The notes beneath the pieces are model-generated. The model made no database searches. It was not told the DNA's origin and saw only the letters and a program-made list of their open reading frames with translations. DNA of 64,000 bases from positions 124,001 to 188,000 of the forward strand of contig JAZKJV010007250.1 in NCBI GenBank assembly GCA_037367405.1, written 5' to 3'. Of this stretch, positions 46,291-58,994 are shown one piece after another. The DNA is from Ottelia alismoides. Taxonomy: Eukaryota > Streptophyta > Magnoliopsida > Alismatales > Hydrocharitaceae. The translations under genes were made by a program, and so were the position numbers. How positions within the stretch are numbered: position 1 is the stretch's first letter; each line of letters begins with the position of its first letter.

Positions 46291-46556
46291 TAAATATTTC
46301 CATTTTTTAATAAAGCAATATTTGTAAGTATATACATAAAATAATGAGTATAAAGTCAAAACAAAATCTATACCCATTTGAAAATAATTTGTATAATATT
46401 TTACAGACCAAGAAAATATATATAAATTTACTAAACCTCTTACAAACTACTTTTACAAAAAAGTTTTCAAATCCCTATTTACATATCCCAAAAAATAGAC
46501 AAAATATGTGAAAGTGCGGGCAATGATGGAAAATATATGTGCAATAAATGCAGGCA
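46291..46556 (-). other. Truncated 3' tail of element E
   Basis: AT-rich sequence following the E hairpin array in the sense direction, with a few TTTGAAAA-type units. It ends near 46290 without a conserved 3' domain, PPT or 3' LTR. E is therefore truncated at its 3' end. Confidence 0.5.
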
Positions 46557-46907
46557 CCCCTCTATACATAGCTTTTGTTATGTCCTCATGGCACAAAGTG
46601 GAATGAAAGACATAGCTCTTACTAAGCATAAAGAGAATAGCGAAAAGCAGGGATAGGACAACAGGATAGACCGCCTATACTTAGGCTTTGAATAGCCTAA
46701 ATGTAGGACAGGAAGACAACAAATGGGAATAAAAAGAATAGGTTAAAAAGAGTAAGAGGGGCTCAGTCCCCCCCCCCCCCCCCCACATACTTAGCTTGAA
46801 AATGGGCTTAGCATAAGGAATGAATAAATGATGAAGGAAATGAGGAGAATATATAGAAGTGTAGTTAGGATCCCCCTATACTTAGGCCCTCACAAGCTTA
46901 AGTTAGG
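46557..46907 (-). repeat. Array of four PPT-like hairpins, element E
   Basis: In sense order: H1 46907-46872, H2 46820-46768, H3 46707-46674, H4 (long) 46630-46557. H2 ends in a run of 17 G (C on the plus strand, 46768-46784). H3 has stem TTAGGCT/AGCCTAA where A, F and G have TTAGGAT/ATCCTAA, a paired change. H4 keeps the CATAGCT/AGTTATGTC-type arms. Same position after pol and same order as in A. Confidence 0.85.
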
Positions 46908-46979
46908 AATAAGAAAGAAATAAGAGAAGAATTTACAACCACAAAAGTATACAGTCAGAGTAAGTAAAAGATAAATGAA

Positions 46980-49900
46980 ACTCTAATATAATGAATTTAT
47001 CTGATTTGAATCTTTCAATTGTGACTTCACGTTGTATCTGAAATATCTGCAAATGAATCAATTGGCATCAAATTATCACTTCAACTAGAGCCAGCCATTC
47101 TTTGGATTCAACAAAAATTTTCAACAGTTATTCATTGACCAAGAAGGAATGCGCACCATCTGTGAGATGTGTTATCTCTACACTGTCATTTCCATGCACT
47201 TCCTTAACTATATAAGGATTTGTCCATTTAGAATTAAGTTTCCCGTGAAAGATCTTTAACTTCGCATTAAACAACCATGTCTTCTATCTACGGATGAAGT
47301 TCTTGCGTCTAATATACGAATCATGCCACTTCTTAACTTTGACCTTATAGATCATGTTGTTGTCGTATGTTTGTTGTGGATTTCCACAAGCTCATTAAGG
47401 TTCAGGTCTCTACACAATTTTCCTAAGTGACAACTCCAATTAATCTTCTTTGTTGCCCACTCATACTTGTGAATCAATTCAGCAGGCAAATGACATGGCT
47501 TGCCATATATAATTCTAAAAGGTGAAGTGCCCAAAGGGGTCTTGTAAGCCGTCCTATAGGTCCACAGAACTTGGTCCAATAGTTGAGATCAATTATTCCA
47601 ATCAGACAGACTAATTCCTGAAGAATACTCTTCACATCTCTATTGGAAACCCCTACCATGTCGTTTGATTGAGGGTTGTAAGGATTAGTTACTAGGTGTT
47701 TAAACTTGTAGTCCTTAGCTAATGATTTCATCTCTCTATTCACAAAATGGCTACCCCCATCTGATATCAAAACTTTTGGAATCCCAAACCTTGAAATAAT
47801 ATGATTCTTTATGAACTTACAGACAGTCCTATTGTCTGCGTCTCGGGTTGGGATAACCTCTACCCATCTCAGAAGGTAATCAACCGCAAATAAGGTGTAT
47901 TAAATCCATGACTAGTTGGAAAGGGACCCATGAAATCTATGCCCCATGCATCAAAAACATCACACAAAACCACAAGTTGCATTGGCATCTCATATTTATA
48001 TCCAACTATCCCTCCCATCCTTTGACAAATAGGGCACACCCGTAAAAATCGGTGGCATCTAAACAAGGTCGGCAAAAAGAGTCTACATTGAAGAACCTTG
48101 TGTGTTGTCCTTTTTCTTAATGGTGTCCTCCAATCAATACTTCTCCTACTCCAACCCTGGGGAACTTGATTGGAGACAAGATAGATCACCATATTGGCAT
48201 ACCATGGAAGTGAGTCGACAACACAGATCACTTATCTGGGATGGTTCTCTTATTGATTTTGTATCAGGGAACCCTTCGTCTCTAATCTTGATAGATAATC
48301 AGCCACTACATTTGCAACTTCAGGGTTTTCCTTAATCTCCAAATCAAACTCCTGGAGCAATAATATCCACCTAAGAAGATGCGCCTTTGCACCCTTCTTT
48401 TCCATGAGATACCTAATAGTTGAATGATCTGTATGAACTGGCACTTTTGATCTCAAAAATATATGACCTGAATTTCTCAAGAGCCCAGACTACGACGTGG
48501 ATTTTCTTTTTGGTCACTGTATAATTTTTATGAGCAGGGTCTAAAACTTTACTCCCATAGTGAATGGTAAATGGGATATGATCTGGCCTCTACCCCAATA
48601 CAGATCCTATAGCAAAATCCGATGCATCAATCATGATCTCAAAGGGAAGAGACCAATCAAGAGCCTGCAGAATAGGCGAGTCACAAATATTTCTTTTTAA
48701 TAAATTAAAGGCCTCTAGATACTTGTGATCTACAATGAACTCGATGTCTTTCCCTAATTGCTTCGTCAGTGGTCGGGAAATCTTACAAAAATCCTGAATA
48801 AATTTTCTATAAAATCCAATGTGCCCCAAAAATAATCTCACTGACTTGATGTTGGTTAGTGGATTAAGTTTCATGATCACATCCACCTTGGTAGGGTCAA
48901 CCTCCATTCCCTTTTTGGAGATGACATGCCCCAACACGATACCCTCCTTGACCATACAATGACTCTTTTCTCAAGAGAGTACCAGATTGACCTACCTACA
49001 CCATTGAAGAACTCAGTCCAAGTGCGCTAAACATGAATCAAATGAATTACTATGGACTGAGAAATTATCCACGATGACCTCTAGGAAATCCCCTACTATT
49101 CCGGCAAATACAATGATCATGCACCACTGAAAAGTACATGGGGCATTGCAGAGCCCAAATGGCATGCACTTGAATGCGTATGCATCGAAAGGACAAGTGA
49201 AAGTGGTCTTTTCCTGGTCTTTAGGGGTGATGACTACTTGACTGTAGTCAGAGTACCCGTCAAGAAAACAAAAGAACTCTTTTACCGCTAATCTCTCCAA
49301 AATCTGATCAATAAAAGGTAGGGTAATGTGATCTTTCTTGGTAGCGGCATTCAAATGTCTGTAATCGGCACAGATGTGCCACAGCATGGGTACTTGTATC
49401 ATGATCTCAACTCCCTCCTCGTTGGTGACCATCTGATTTTTGGACTTCTTCGGGACAACATATGGGGGGGGCACCTACTTGGAGTCAGAGATGGGGTATA
49501 TGAATCCTGCTCCACTACTTCTCGAAGATTTGGATTAAGTCTCCTCTGAAATTTATTGAAAGTCCTATCATTCTCCTCAACAAAACTGTGGTGTGAGCAA
49601 AGAGCAAGGTTTATACCCACTGGATCCGGCATTGTCCATCCTATAGCCTTGTATTTTTTCTCACGCATTTTAACAACCTAGACTCTTATTCTACAGTCAA
49701 CTTACAACTAATGATAATATGGGATCTATTCTTAGGTCCCACAAGAAAGGAATACTTGAGTGTAGGAGGTAGCGGCTTCAGCTCTAGCAATGAGGTACCA
49801 TCAATCAAATCAGGTTGAACTGTCATTGAATCTGGTTCCATGCTGCATGAAGGTGGTGCTAACTCTGTAGTGTTGGTCACCAATTGTACTTAATAAGGAG

Positions 49901-50700
49901 TTGGATCACCAAAGAAACATGGTAGTTCAATTAAAGTTGTGTTCGACTCCAAATCTAATTCCTTTAATTGTTCCTTAAGATAGGAACTGACAAATACGCA
50001 TAGATATATGAGTCATCAAAGGAATAGATAGATGAACTATCTCTCAAGAAACCTGGCAACACCTCGTAAACTATATCATGCACATTGTCCTTTCCATATG
50101 AGAGGGTCTCGCTCAATCCTATCGAGTTCTGTTTCCATACCCCAACTATGCTAACAAATCTGCAATCTGCAACGAAAGATGAAGAGTAATCCATACTTAA
50201 CTCTGAGTCAGGTCGTTGCCATTTCATCCGTTTCATCTTAAGCTCCACTTCTCTGCCTAGAGAACGGAACTTCATCATCCCCATCTGATGGTCAAAAGAA
50301 GCTATAGTGATCCTAAGGTTAGGCCACCCAAGGATGATCTGTGATTATTTCCAATGATTGGGAATATCCATATCAAGGACACTAAAGTCCACTCTATAAT
50401 ATTGTCCCTCAATCAAGATGATAACACAACTTGACCTCTCCCTTTGCCCTATTCATATATTTATCCGTGAACTGGTGTAATGCTCTAGATTTACAAAGTG
50501 GACCAACTCCAATTTCTCATATAAGGCAAAAGGAAGTAAGTTGATCTAAGAACCATTATCGAGGAGAGTGCATGAAAATTTTATGCCATCAATATGATTC
50601 ACCACATAATGCATGCTAAATATCTCTTTTTCCTTGGAATCTACTTGTTCTTGAGACAATATGTAGTGGCAATGGACAAAACATGTGTCTTGACATAACT
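46980..50700 (-). pseudogene. Pol relic of element E: protease, RT, RNase H, integrase
   Basis: Minus-strand pol split by stops and frameshifts. Protease at about 50640-50290 with LLDNGS, a stop, then INLLPFAL. RT at 49668-48590: [55 protein letters not shown]. The catalytic YMDD-type box reads IVDN, so its second Asp is lost. RNase H at 48640-48250 with [22 protein letters not shown] and VADYLSRL. Integrase at 48231-47352: [26 protein letters not shown]; the position of the catalytic Glu is Gly (NDMVGVSNRD). The C-terminal part continues to about 46990. Clearly dead, but all domains are in the normal order. Confidence 0.9.
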
Positions 50701-52139
50701 GTTCGGTTTCTTATTGCTAACCCTGTTCGGTGTACAACATATCTTCAAATACTTTTGGAAAGCGGGATGACTTGCCACATACTCGTCAAATTTCACTTTC
50801 ACCGTAATGTTATCCTTACAAAACCGTGTCATTTTAGGATCATATTTCTTAATCTTTTTGATATTACACTTTCATGCCATTAGAGCACGAGGGAAAGGGA
50901 TTGAACAAGCAGATGAATGCAAAGAATATGTATCATAAATAGAAACATGCTATTTATTCATGGAGACGGAATTATTCATAACTGAATCTTTTACCAATAA
51001 TTTCAAATCAGAAATACAATTATTTACTACAGGTTGGGGAATGTATGTTGATGGTACATTCTCCTCAAATGAAGGTGCAAGGTCCTCCGTAGACTCTGAA
51101 TCTTCTCCATGTTACAGTGATGCTCTCGTACTCCTCTTCCTTCTCGTTGATGTCTTTGCCTTGTGATGAAGGTGCTACTATCTATGCATGGCCTCGTCAT
51201 CTCTGAAGTCTCCTCAGGGTGAGCTTTAGATGTCCTCTCCATATCCCTTGCTTGATCAGGCACAACTACGATCCTTCTGCTCCAAAGTGACATGTGATTA
51301 ATACAATAAAAAGGAAGGATCTAATACTCAGACTTGTGGCAATCTGAGTAGTATACCTGATCATATATTTGCTACTATTAAATCTTGTTCAAGCTATTGC
51401 AGTTAGCTTAAACTTGGGTGGGAATGGATGTAGAAGGGGCAGTTTGCTCATCGTGCAAATGGGACAAGCAGTTGAGGTCAACCCACAAATCTTGTATCTC
51501 GTTCATGTAGCTCCGTATCTCCTCGAGTATCTGCCTCTAAAAGTCAGTGAGACCTGACGATGATAGATGTTGCTGTGAAGAAGAGTAAGAAGAACGTGAA
51601 GACTAGCCCTGATTGCCGTGATGTTTCTATTGCTGGGACTGATGTTGCACATCTGGGGGTACGTCTATTGATGGGCATACTGTTGTTGCTGCCTCGGTGC
51701 CTGAGAATGATAGGCTCCAAAGCTTTGCGGTGCTGGAAGAGGTGTAGGAATAAATGATGTGTTGTAAAAAGTCAGTGGGCGTTGGTAAGAGAAATAGTCC
51801 CCTGAAATCGGTTGCTACTGATAGGAATGGGTAAGTGTCTGGTCCTCTACCCACGGCTAGGGTGGCCCTGAAATCGGTTTCTCCTGAATGTTAAACACAC
51901 GATACATGGGATTAGCAGATGTAGTCATAGTAGGTATCTTGATCTTGGATACCTTATCTAAAAGCTATGCCATCTATTTCGGCAATTTGGATAAGTTGTT
52001 GTCCAAGTCATCCATCCTCTTATCGATCCTCTCTACGATGGTTAATATATCTGCTATGATACCCATGTCAGACGGATCAACTATAGCCCTCGCTCCCCCT
52101 CTAGGTAAGAGTGGTAAGGGGGTATCTATTTAAGTTATG
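50701..52139 (-). pseudogene. Gag C-terminal and linker relic of element E
   Basis: Lies between the E gag core and protease. It corresponds to the low-complexity gag tail in element A, but composition and frame are lost. I see no domain. Repeated CTC/TCC triplets on the plus strand (51060-51140, 51480-51540) hint at a former acidic segment. Confidence 0.5.
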
Positions 52140-52800
52140 CTCGCAGTCTGTGCTCGGCTCGGCCATCCTCTTGAACACCTTCTAGACGGTTTCCAAACCA
52201 CTTGAAGTGTAGCTGCCTCCACAAGCATCCCTATCCAAACCCTGCACCTCAGGGTCAAGATCGCACTATACTGACTGAACTAGGATAGAAAGCTCTAAAT
52301 TGTGACAAGGACACTTCTGCAATAAATCTTTTAATCTCTCCCGTGTATCACAAAATGCTTCATCAGGAAGTTAGGAGAAACTAGTGATGTGTGTGCGCAT
52401 CAAGTTAGTTCTACTTAAGGTGTAGAACTTCTCCAAGAAAAGGTCCTTGAACTGCACATAAGTAGTTACAACTACTCCCAGGTTCTTCATCTAATAGTCA
52501 TCTTTATCTTTCAAGGCAAAAGGAAGGGCTTTGAGCCTAATGTAGTCTTGGCTAACCCTAGGATGCCTAAGGTTAGTGCAGACTAACTCAAAGTCTCTAA
52601 GGAATGCATATGGTTCCACATGTGCATTCCTATGAAAGTGAGGCAACAAGCTGATAAACAACAGCTTTAACGCATATTCTACTTCAGGTTCAACTGGACT
52701 CAACCAATTTGTCATTTGATATTGTCTAGGTTTATATGTCGCATCCATTGGTGCATCTAATCCCAAGTTTAGCTTGCCAATCTGTGCTCTCAATAATGTT
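52140..52800 (-). pseudogene. Gag core relic of element E
   Basis: The minus strand from 52793 reads QYQMTNWLSPVEPEVEYALK, LFISLLPHFHRNAHVEPYAF, LRDFELVCTNLRHP and LKALPFALKDK, then after a break VVTTYVQFKDLFLEKFYTL, NLMRTHITSFS, RERLKDLLQKCPCHN and RDACGGSY. This follows the Retrotrans_gag domain of element A along its full length. Several stops and one frame change near 52490 show long decay. Confidence 0.85.
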
Positions 52801-54654
52801 GCATTAAATTCTGAAGGGCTATCCTAGCTAACACGATTTGCATCCTCTCAATTCAATCTTTTGGGAGGCATCATGAATGAACCTTCTAAACCTTCATCAG
52901 AAAGAGGATTGGAGTGAGATCTTAACAAAGACATTGGAATCGAATCAATCTCACCAAGGTAATGGTCTTCCTTCATAACAAGAGAAGAAAGAAAGAGAAC
53001 GGTTGGGATGTAACCGCTCCCTAACAATGAATCATGATACACCAGATTAAAACAAGGGTTATTTTGAATGCGGGAAGGTCCAGGGGAGGAAGGTGGTTGG
53101 ACCTTGGAAGACATGATATTTAGATGATTCAAGGAAAGTTCATGATGTCTGAAAAAATTTCTGACCAATTATTCATCTTTGATTTTAAAGAGAATACGAG
53201 AAACGAGCACACTCGATTTAAAAGATGTTAGTACTATGGTGCATGTAAATGTGCAGAATCAGCTCATACAATACAATGTAATCAAACCCCTTTGAATAGA
53301 TTCATCAACTCAACATGTGAAGGCCATAAGAGTTCGGCAAACTTTTACCTTATCAGTTTTAATTAATGATTCAAACAATCTTATTCAAACACGCAAGGAG
53401 TCTCCCACTACATTCAGTTGAAGTCCTATAAGCCCTCAATCAATGGAGTGATCTTCCTGGGCCACCAAGTTCAATATCACACCCTAAAAGGAACTTACAA
53501 AGCACAGACAACCAAAATGTATTTCTAAGGTTGGAGGCAACCACTTGTAACTCTGAAAATCCATGAAAGTAGGACCTATACACTTATGGTGGAAGTCTAG
53601 GATTTTGGGCTCTAACCTTAGGGATCCGTCTTCACCCACTCTATCTAGGGGTAAGTACCTACATACAATGAGGGTTTTACTAACCCTAATAGAAGGTGAA
53701 TTTTATTCCAAATTATTTAAGACAACTTGCATTAATTCAATCCCAATTTTAATTTGTTGGTTATCACTAGAATTAGGTGACAACACAATAATCACCTAAC
53801 GTACATTTCCTTTTTCTTTTATCCTTGGGTTCGTAAAAACTTAGGGAGAATATGGAAAATGGAATGCATTTAGAAATCAATGATGCATGTAGTCATTTTG
53901 GAATACTTACTATGATTTCCAACACTCTCCATGTGGATGCAAGACTGAATATATAAATGTTACTCTAACTGATGCAAGTTGAAAATCCGCACCTAGTAAG
54001 AATTTTATTAGCGATGAAGAAGATTATTTTTTACTAAACAGAACGTTACTTATGTACATCTCAATAAATCTTCTAAGATTATTGTGAATCTTATGGGACA
54101 AATTTGTGTGCCCTATGTTACGATAAAGATCAAGCAAAAGTTACCTGAGATATTTCTATTTGAAGCATAGTGCCTTGACTTATATCGCCACATAAGTCGA
54201 GAATCACTCTTGACACACCGACACAATTAACAAAAAATAAATAGATGCCTTCTTTAACACATGAGTACTAATCGAGTACCATTGTAAATTTGGCAATAAT
54301 TACAAATTAAATATATAACAAATTACAACAAGTACTGCACATCAGATTACAATACAAATGTTATTTAATTGAACTAAACTTTTTCTAAGGAAATTGCTTT
54401 GTGGTCTTTACAGCTAAAGCTCTGAGCTCCTCGCCTTTACAATCCTTCAGGCTTCGCCGACTCTACGATACCTACCATAAAATAATACAAGTGTCAAAAT
54501 TATTCTCAGAAGAAATTTAGCAAATCAAATAGCTACAAACCACAGAGAAAATCAAGACAAAATAATAAAACAATACACAACAAGAACTTAACCTATAAAG
54601 ATCTAGAAATCATAAAAAAATAATAAACTCTACATAAAAACAAATAATGTACCA
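52801..54654 (-). other. Leader of element E
   Basis: About 1.85 kb between the E gag relic and its PBS. No coding domain is visible. Length and position match the leaders of A (2.3 kb) and D (1.5 kb). Confidence 0.6.
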
Positions 54655-54674
54655 CGTCCTTGGCAACTGTGCCA
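54655..54674 (-). other. Primer-binding site of element E, decayed
   Basis: Minus strand reads TGGCACAGTTGCCAAGGACG against TGGCGCCGTTGCCGGGGAGC. The core GTTGCC is intact. It is about five bases from the shared LTR. Confidence 0.75.
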
Positions 54675-54679
54675 TTTAA

Positions 54680-57109
54680 TGAGTCATCAATCGGCTAAAA
54701 TAATATTCTCTCGTTATAGCATGGGCCATTCGACAATCACTAAGAATCGAGAGAAGATCTCCATGAAGAGTTCTTAGTTTGAATGTATACCTAGATAAGT
54801 CCAAGGACGAACACATGGACACAAGCATTTATCTAATTAAATTTAGGAGTCAACTAATTAATTAAGCAATTTATAGGCTATCTAGGTCAAGAAATATGCA
54901 AAAAAACACAAAACATGCATTTTTTAAAACATTTTTATGCAAATTATTTAATATGAGTACCAATGATATAATGCAATCACAATGTAGATATACAATGCAC
55001 AATTAGTTTATGATTAAATAAAATAATTACTTATGAAAACAGTTGGTTAATTAACGATGAATCAATGCCAAGCAGAGGGCAAATTCAACCTAATAGCAAA
55101 ATAATTTCTAGTGAATAATAAGTCTGAATAGACAAGAAGAGCACTCTAAAATGAATACATGAATTTATAGATCAAATTAGTGATTTAATTGCACTACATT
55201 AAATGGAGAAATAGTTCATAAGTTATTAAAGGAACAATGCATGGACATAAATGCAATAAAACATGATTTATTTAATTAAAAAAAGGTCCAAATTGTACTA
55301 AATAGTAAATACAAAAATCCACTAGGGTATAATTGCAAATTTTCCAAAGGCATTACGGTCATATCTGAAATTTCACCAACATCGCATGCCCTGTGCACAT
55401 GACCGGAACCAGGCTCGGTTAATAGTGGCTTGGGCTACGTGTCTACTCCTCCTGCTTCGCAGCAGGTTAGGGCGCTCCAAGCTGCAGGTGTGGAGCGGTA
55501 CTCTTGTATCCATGACGTGACATTCTTGTAACCATTGGATCACAACTGTAGAGGTTCCATCGGACAACTAATGCTCGTCTTGTTCTTGCCGCTCATCTGC
55601 ATGCGATGGCGATAGGGTTGGGCTCCGATGAAGTATCTACTTCTCCTCCTTCCTCCTCTTCTCTATTTGAAAGTATGAAGACCTTCGTGGTAATCTCACG
55701 ATGAAGTTTCTACCCAAGGGGAGAGCTGGAGATACGTAGATCTCATGTTCTATGGACGATCATCGAAGAACACTTGGTCTCTCCGATCAGTGAACCAAAT
55801 GCATTCTTTCAAGTGTTAGAACAAAAGCCCACAAACTAGCGAATCTATTGGTATGTAACGGAGTGAAATGGAGGGCTTAATCGGGCGGAAGAATTGAAGC
55901 CCGCGTAGGTCTCTAATCTTTGCAAGGTTGGAGAATGATCGAGGTGGATTGGCTTATGGAGAACTGAAGTGGATTCACTAGGAAGTACGCGTGGATGATG
56001 GAGTTAATATGAAGATATCTGATTGTTTGTATCAAAGATTAATCAGAGCTTCGCAATGGACTAAAATTGAGATAATATAAAGAAACATGGATGGGGATCT
56101 TACCTAGAGATGGAGATGATGGACTGGGATACAAAGGGTTAAAGAAAACATGCCGAGAGTTGGAGCCCAAGATGCTCCGATCTTCGTGAGCTTCTGGACG
56201 AGAGAAGTGAGCTCGAACAACTCTAATTCAGGTCATAGAACGGAATAATTTTATGGACTTCATCAGACTGTATTCACCATCTTGGTGTTGATCTCTACAC
56301 CTCTTGTTGTCACTTGGAGGTAGATGATGCTGGGAGAACAGTCACGAAGTGGCGGATCCTGGGGATAGTTGTTGGAGAAAGGATTTTGAGGTAAGAGAGG
56401 GGAAGTTGTACGGTTTGAGGGTGGTGGTTTCAACCGCCGACTAGAGGAGCACGTGAGGGAGATAAGGAGAACAACCACCTGGGCGAAGATGGCTAAAGAA
56501 TGAAGAAGGATTGGTTGTTGAAATCAAGTGGTTAAGGATCATGAAGTGGCCAGTTGTTAGATCTTGGGATCCAATGGATTGGAGTGAGATGAAATACAAA
56601 GAAGAGGTGGGGGTACATGGTGCGCTCTGAAGGCACTATGGGCTAATGAAAATTGAAAGAAATACAAAAAATGGTAAAAAAAATAGAAAAGAAATAAGAG
56701 TCAAATTAGAAAAATGAAAAACATGAAAGTTGTAGATCTCGATGAGATCTACAAATTTCATGTAGAACTCAAAGATAGATAAAATCATCTAAATATAGAA
56801 ACAATTTTTGCAAGCAATTTAAAGTATTAAATTACTAATTTTTATTTTCTTTTTCTTATTTTTTGGATTTTTATTTTTAAATTGCTTAAATTAATTATGT
56901 ACAATATTTTCCTAATTTTTATTGGATTTTAATAAATAATAAACACATAAAATAAAAGCACGATAATATGAAAAATAATAAAAAATAATTACAAGTAATT
57001 ATTTATAACACATTTTTAATTAATTAGTGTTAATTCTCAGTGATTTTTATTTATTTTCTTAAGATATAGATATAATAAATTAGAATAATGTATATGAATA
57101 TGGTATTCA
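54680..57109 (-). repeat. LTR shared by elements E and G (about 2.4 kb)
   Basis: The left end adjoins the E PBS, so it is the 5' LTR of E. The right end (sense start TGAATACC, with a 6-base-arm palindrome at 57095-57109) adjoins a PPT homologous to that of A, so it is also the 3' LTR of G. The interior shows the usual AT-rich, GC-rich (55370-56520), AT-rich layout. The motif AAGGACGAACACATGGAC near 54809 matches the 3' ends of the other LTRs. No target duplication is expected or seen at this junction. Confidence 0.75.
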
Positions 57110-57134
57110 CCACTTACCTTTTCTAATCCCTAGC
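57110..57134 (-). other. Polypurine tract of element G
   Basis: The sense strand reads GGATTAGAAAAGGTAAGTGG, then the LTR start TGAATACC. This matches GGACTAGAAAAGGCAAGT of element A but lacks the TATAGGGGG end. It is followed in the antisense direction by CTAGCAAACACC, also shared with A. Confidence 0.85.
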
Positions 57135-58249
57135 AAACACCTATTGGGAAAATGAGTGTTAAAAGAGAAAAAAGAAAAGGAAAATAAAGAACTTAAAGTG
57201 ATTATATTAAGCTTATCTTCATAAAATCAAAGTTTGGAGCTTAGTAAGATCTTTGGAGTGAGTTTGTTGGAACCTTATTGAGAATAGGATTTAAAACTTA
57301 ACAACCCTCAAGTTCCACAATCTATTGTTCAGTTCTCCTCAATACCCAAGTCAGAGCAAGTCTTTTCATACATAAACTCTTATGGCTTTGAGACTCACTT
57401 GTATAGTATATGTGAAATGTAGTTCCCCACATCTAAAGTGGTAAAGAAACATCTCCTTCAGCAAGGTAACCCTAATTCCCTAATCTAGCTACTCTTTCCT
57501 CGAGGAGCAGGGTATTCCCTTCTAAGTTCAATTGCAATCAGCTCAAGAAGTGGGGGTATAGAAAGAAGAATGGAATGTGACTACTGCAGTCGCATATATC
57601 CTTTGCAGCTTGACCATTGTAGCCAAGTCTCCAGCTGCAGGCAACCTTGTAACTCTGACTTTAAAGCATAAGCCTTTCTTATTGATGCATACTCTGACAT
57701 GAATGATTATTCATTAACTTTTTGCCCCTGTATTATTATTATTATTATTTATACTATAAAATCAAAATTTACATAAGGAATTTTTCTTCTTGACTCCGTA
57801 GATTATCCCTCTTTCTAAGCTTTATTGCAACCCACATCATCCTTTCTTTAACATCCATGCCACTAGATCGGGTTGGGGTGCACCAGACTCCTATTGGGGT
57901 GGCGTATGTTTCCAAACGCTTGCTTCTCAAGCCAAAGAATTATGCCCTCGCCACCTCATCTGAGTTGAGATAAGTGAAGAGTACTTTTCCACATTAGGTC
58001 AATGTCCTCAAGAGGCATGCATGTGCTTTGAAATATTCTACTTAAGATAGTCAAGATGACATGTGAACATAGTCTAGTTGACTCAAAGAATTAAGTCACA
58101 TTGACCTGAAAGTCTTAATTCTAGTTCCTTTAAGGTTCCTATAAAATTAAGTGGAAAGAGATCTAAACAAAGCTCTAATTTTTAAATTTTATTCTAGACC
58201 AGCTTAATTGTCACCATGATTCTGAAAAATACTCATGCAAATGCAAAGA
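57135..58249 (-). other. Conserved noncoding 3' domain of element G
   Basis: Counterpart of A 31621-32717. It holds the 40-base block at 57492-57531 identical to A 32294-32333, the block 57801-57883 (AAGCTTTATTGCAACCCACA on the plus strand) and 57948-57971 (ATCTGAGTTGAG). No long reading frame is present. Confidence 0.65.
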
Positions 58250-58600
58250 TATTTTTGTGAAGTAAATTTTCTGATTTTGAACTTTTTATGATTTTTTAAA
58301 AGAGTTTTAAAATTTTTATTGTTTTGAAAATTTTCAAATTTTTAGGGATTTTGAAAAGGGTTAATAATTTCACAAACAGTTACAAAAGGAATATTTCTCA
58401 AAGGTTTGAAAAACATTTCATAGAGATTTTTCAAAGGTTTTCAAAAGATTTTTCCAAAATATTTTACAACCATTTTCAAAATTGTTTGCAAAACATTTTT
58501 AAACCAATTTTCACAAGTAATTTTCACACATATTTATAAGGGTTTTATTTGTATACATTACCCGATGTATTCTAGCCATATTGTTGAAAATATAAGAAAG
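58250..58600 (-). other. TTTGAAAA-rich tract of element G with antisense ORF
   Basis: Same composition and place as in A and F. The ORF at 58324-58539 on the plus strand is antisense to G and encodes 71 residues, including DFSKIFYNHFQNCLQ, close to the F antisense peptide DFSKYCYNHFSNHLQ. Confidence 0.55.
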
Positions 58601-58630
58601 TACAAGTTATGGCTAAAGTATATATACGAG

Positions 58631-58994
58631 CCCCCTATACTTGTCTCAAAATATGTCTTCATAGTGACCAAGGAGCAACAAATAAAGACATAACTCATGC
58701 TAAGTATAGAAGAATCAATACTACAACGACTCAATAGAAGAATAGAAGTTGATCGCCCCCCCCCCCATACTTAGGATCAACTAATCCTGAGTATAGTAGA
58801 CTGTACACAAAGGAAGGATGGTCGGTGATGAGAATGTACAAAACAATCAATGACTCAGTTGGTCTCCCTATGTACTTAGGATAATGTATCCCTAGTATAA
58901 AACATACACAAGTTGAGAGAAATGAGAGAACAAGAAAGAACAAGTCGAATAGCTCATCCCCCTATACTTAGGACGAAGCATACCCTAAGTATAG
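58631..58994 (-). repeat. Array of four PPT-like hairpins, element G
   Basis: In sense order: H1 58994-58957, H2 58900-58865, H3 58796-58756, H4 (long) 58709-58631. H3 keeps the stem GGAT/ATCC and the TAGTTG loop of A-H3 and ends in 11 G (plus-strand C at 58756-58766). H1 keeps CGTCCTAAGTATAGGGGG. The array begins just after the pol end (MKPYIERD frame). Confidence 0.86.

Noticed and set aside
46768..46784. Poly-C run as an assembly gap or artefact
   Set aside because: It sits exactly at the G-run position of hairpin H2 and the sequence continues correctly on both sides. The length may be imprecise, but the feature is real.
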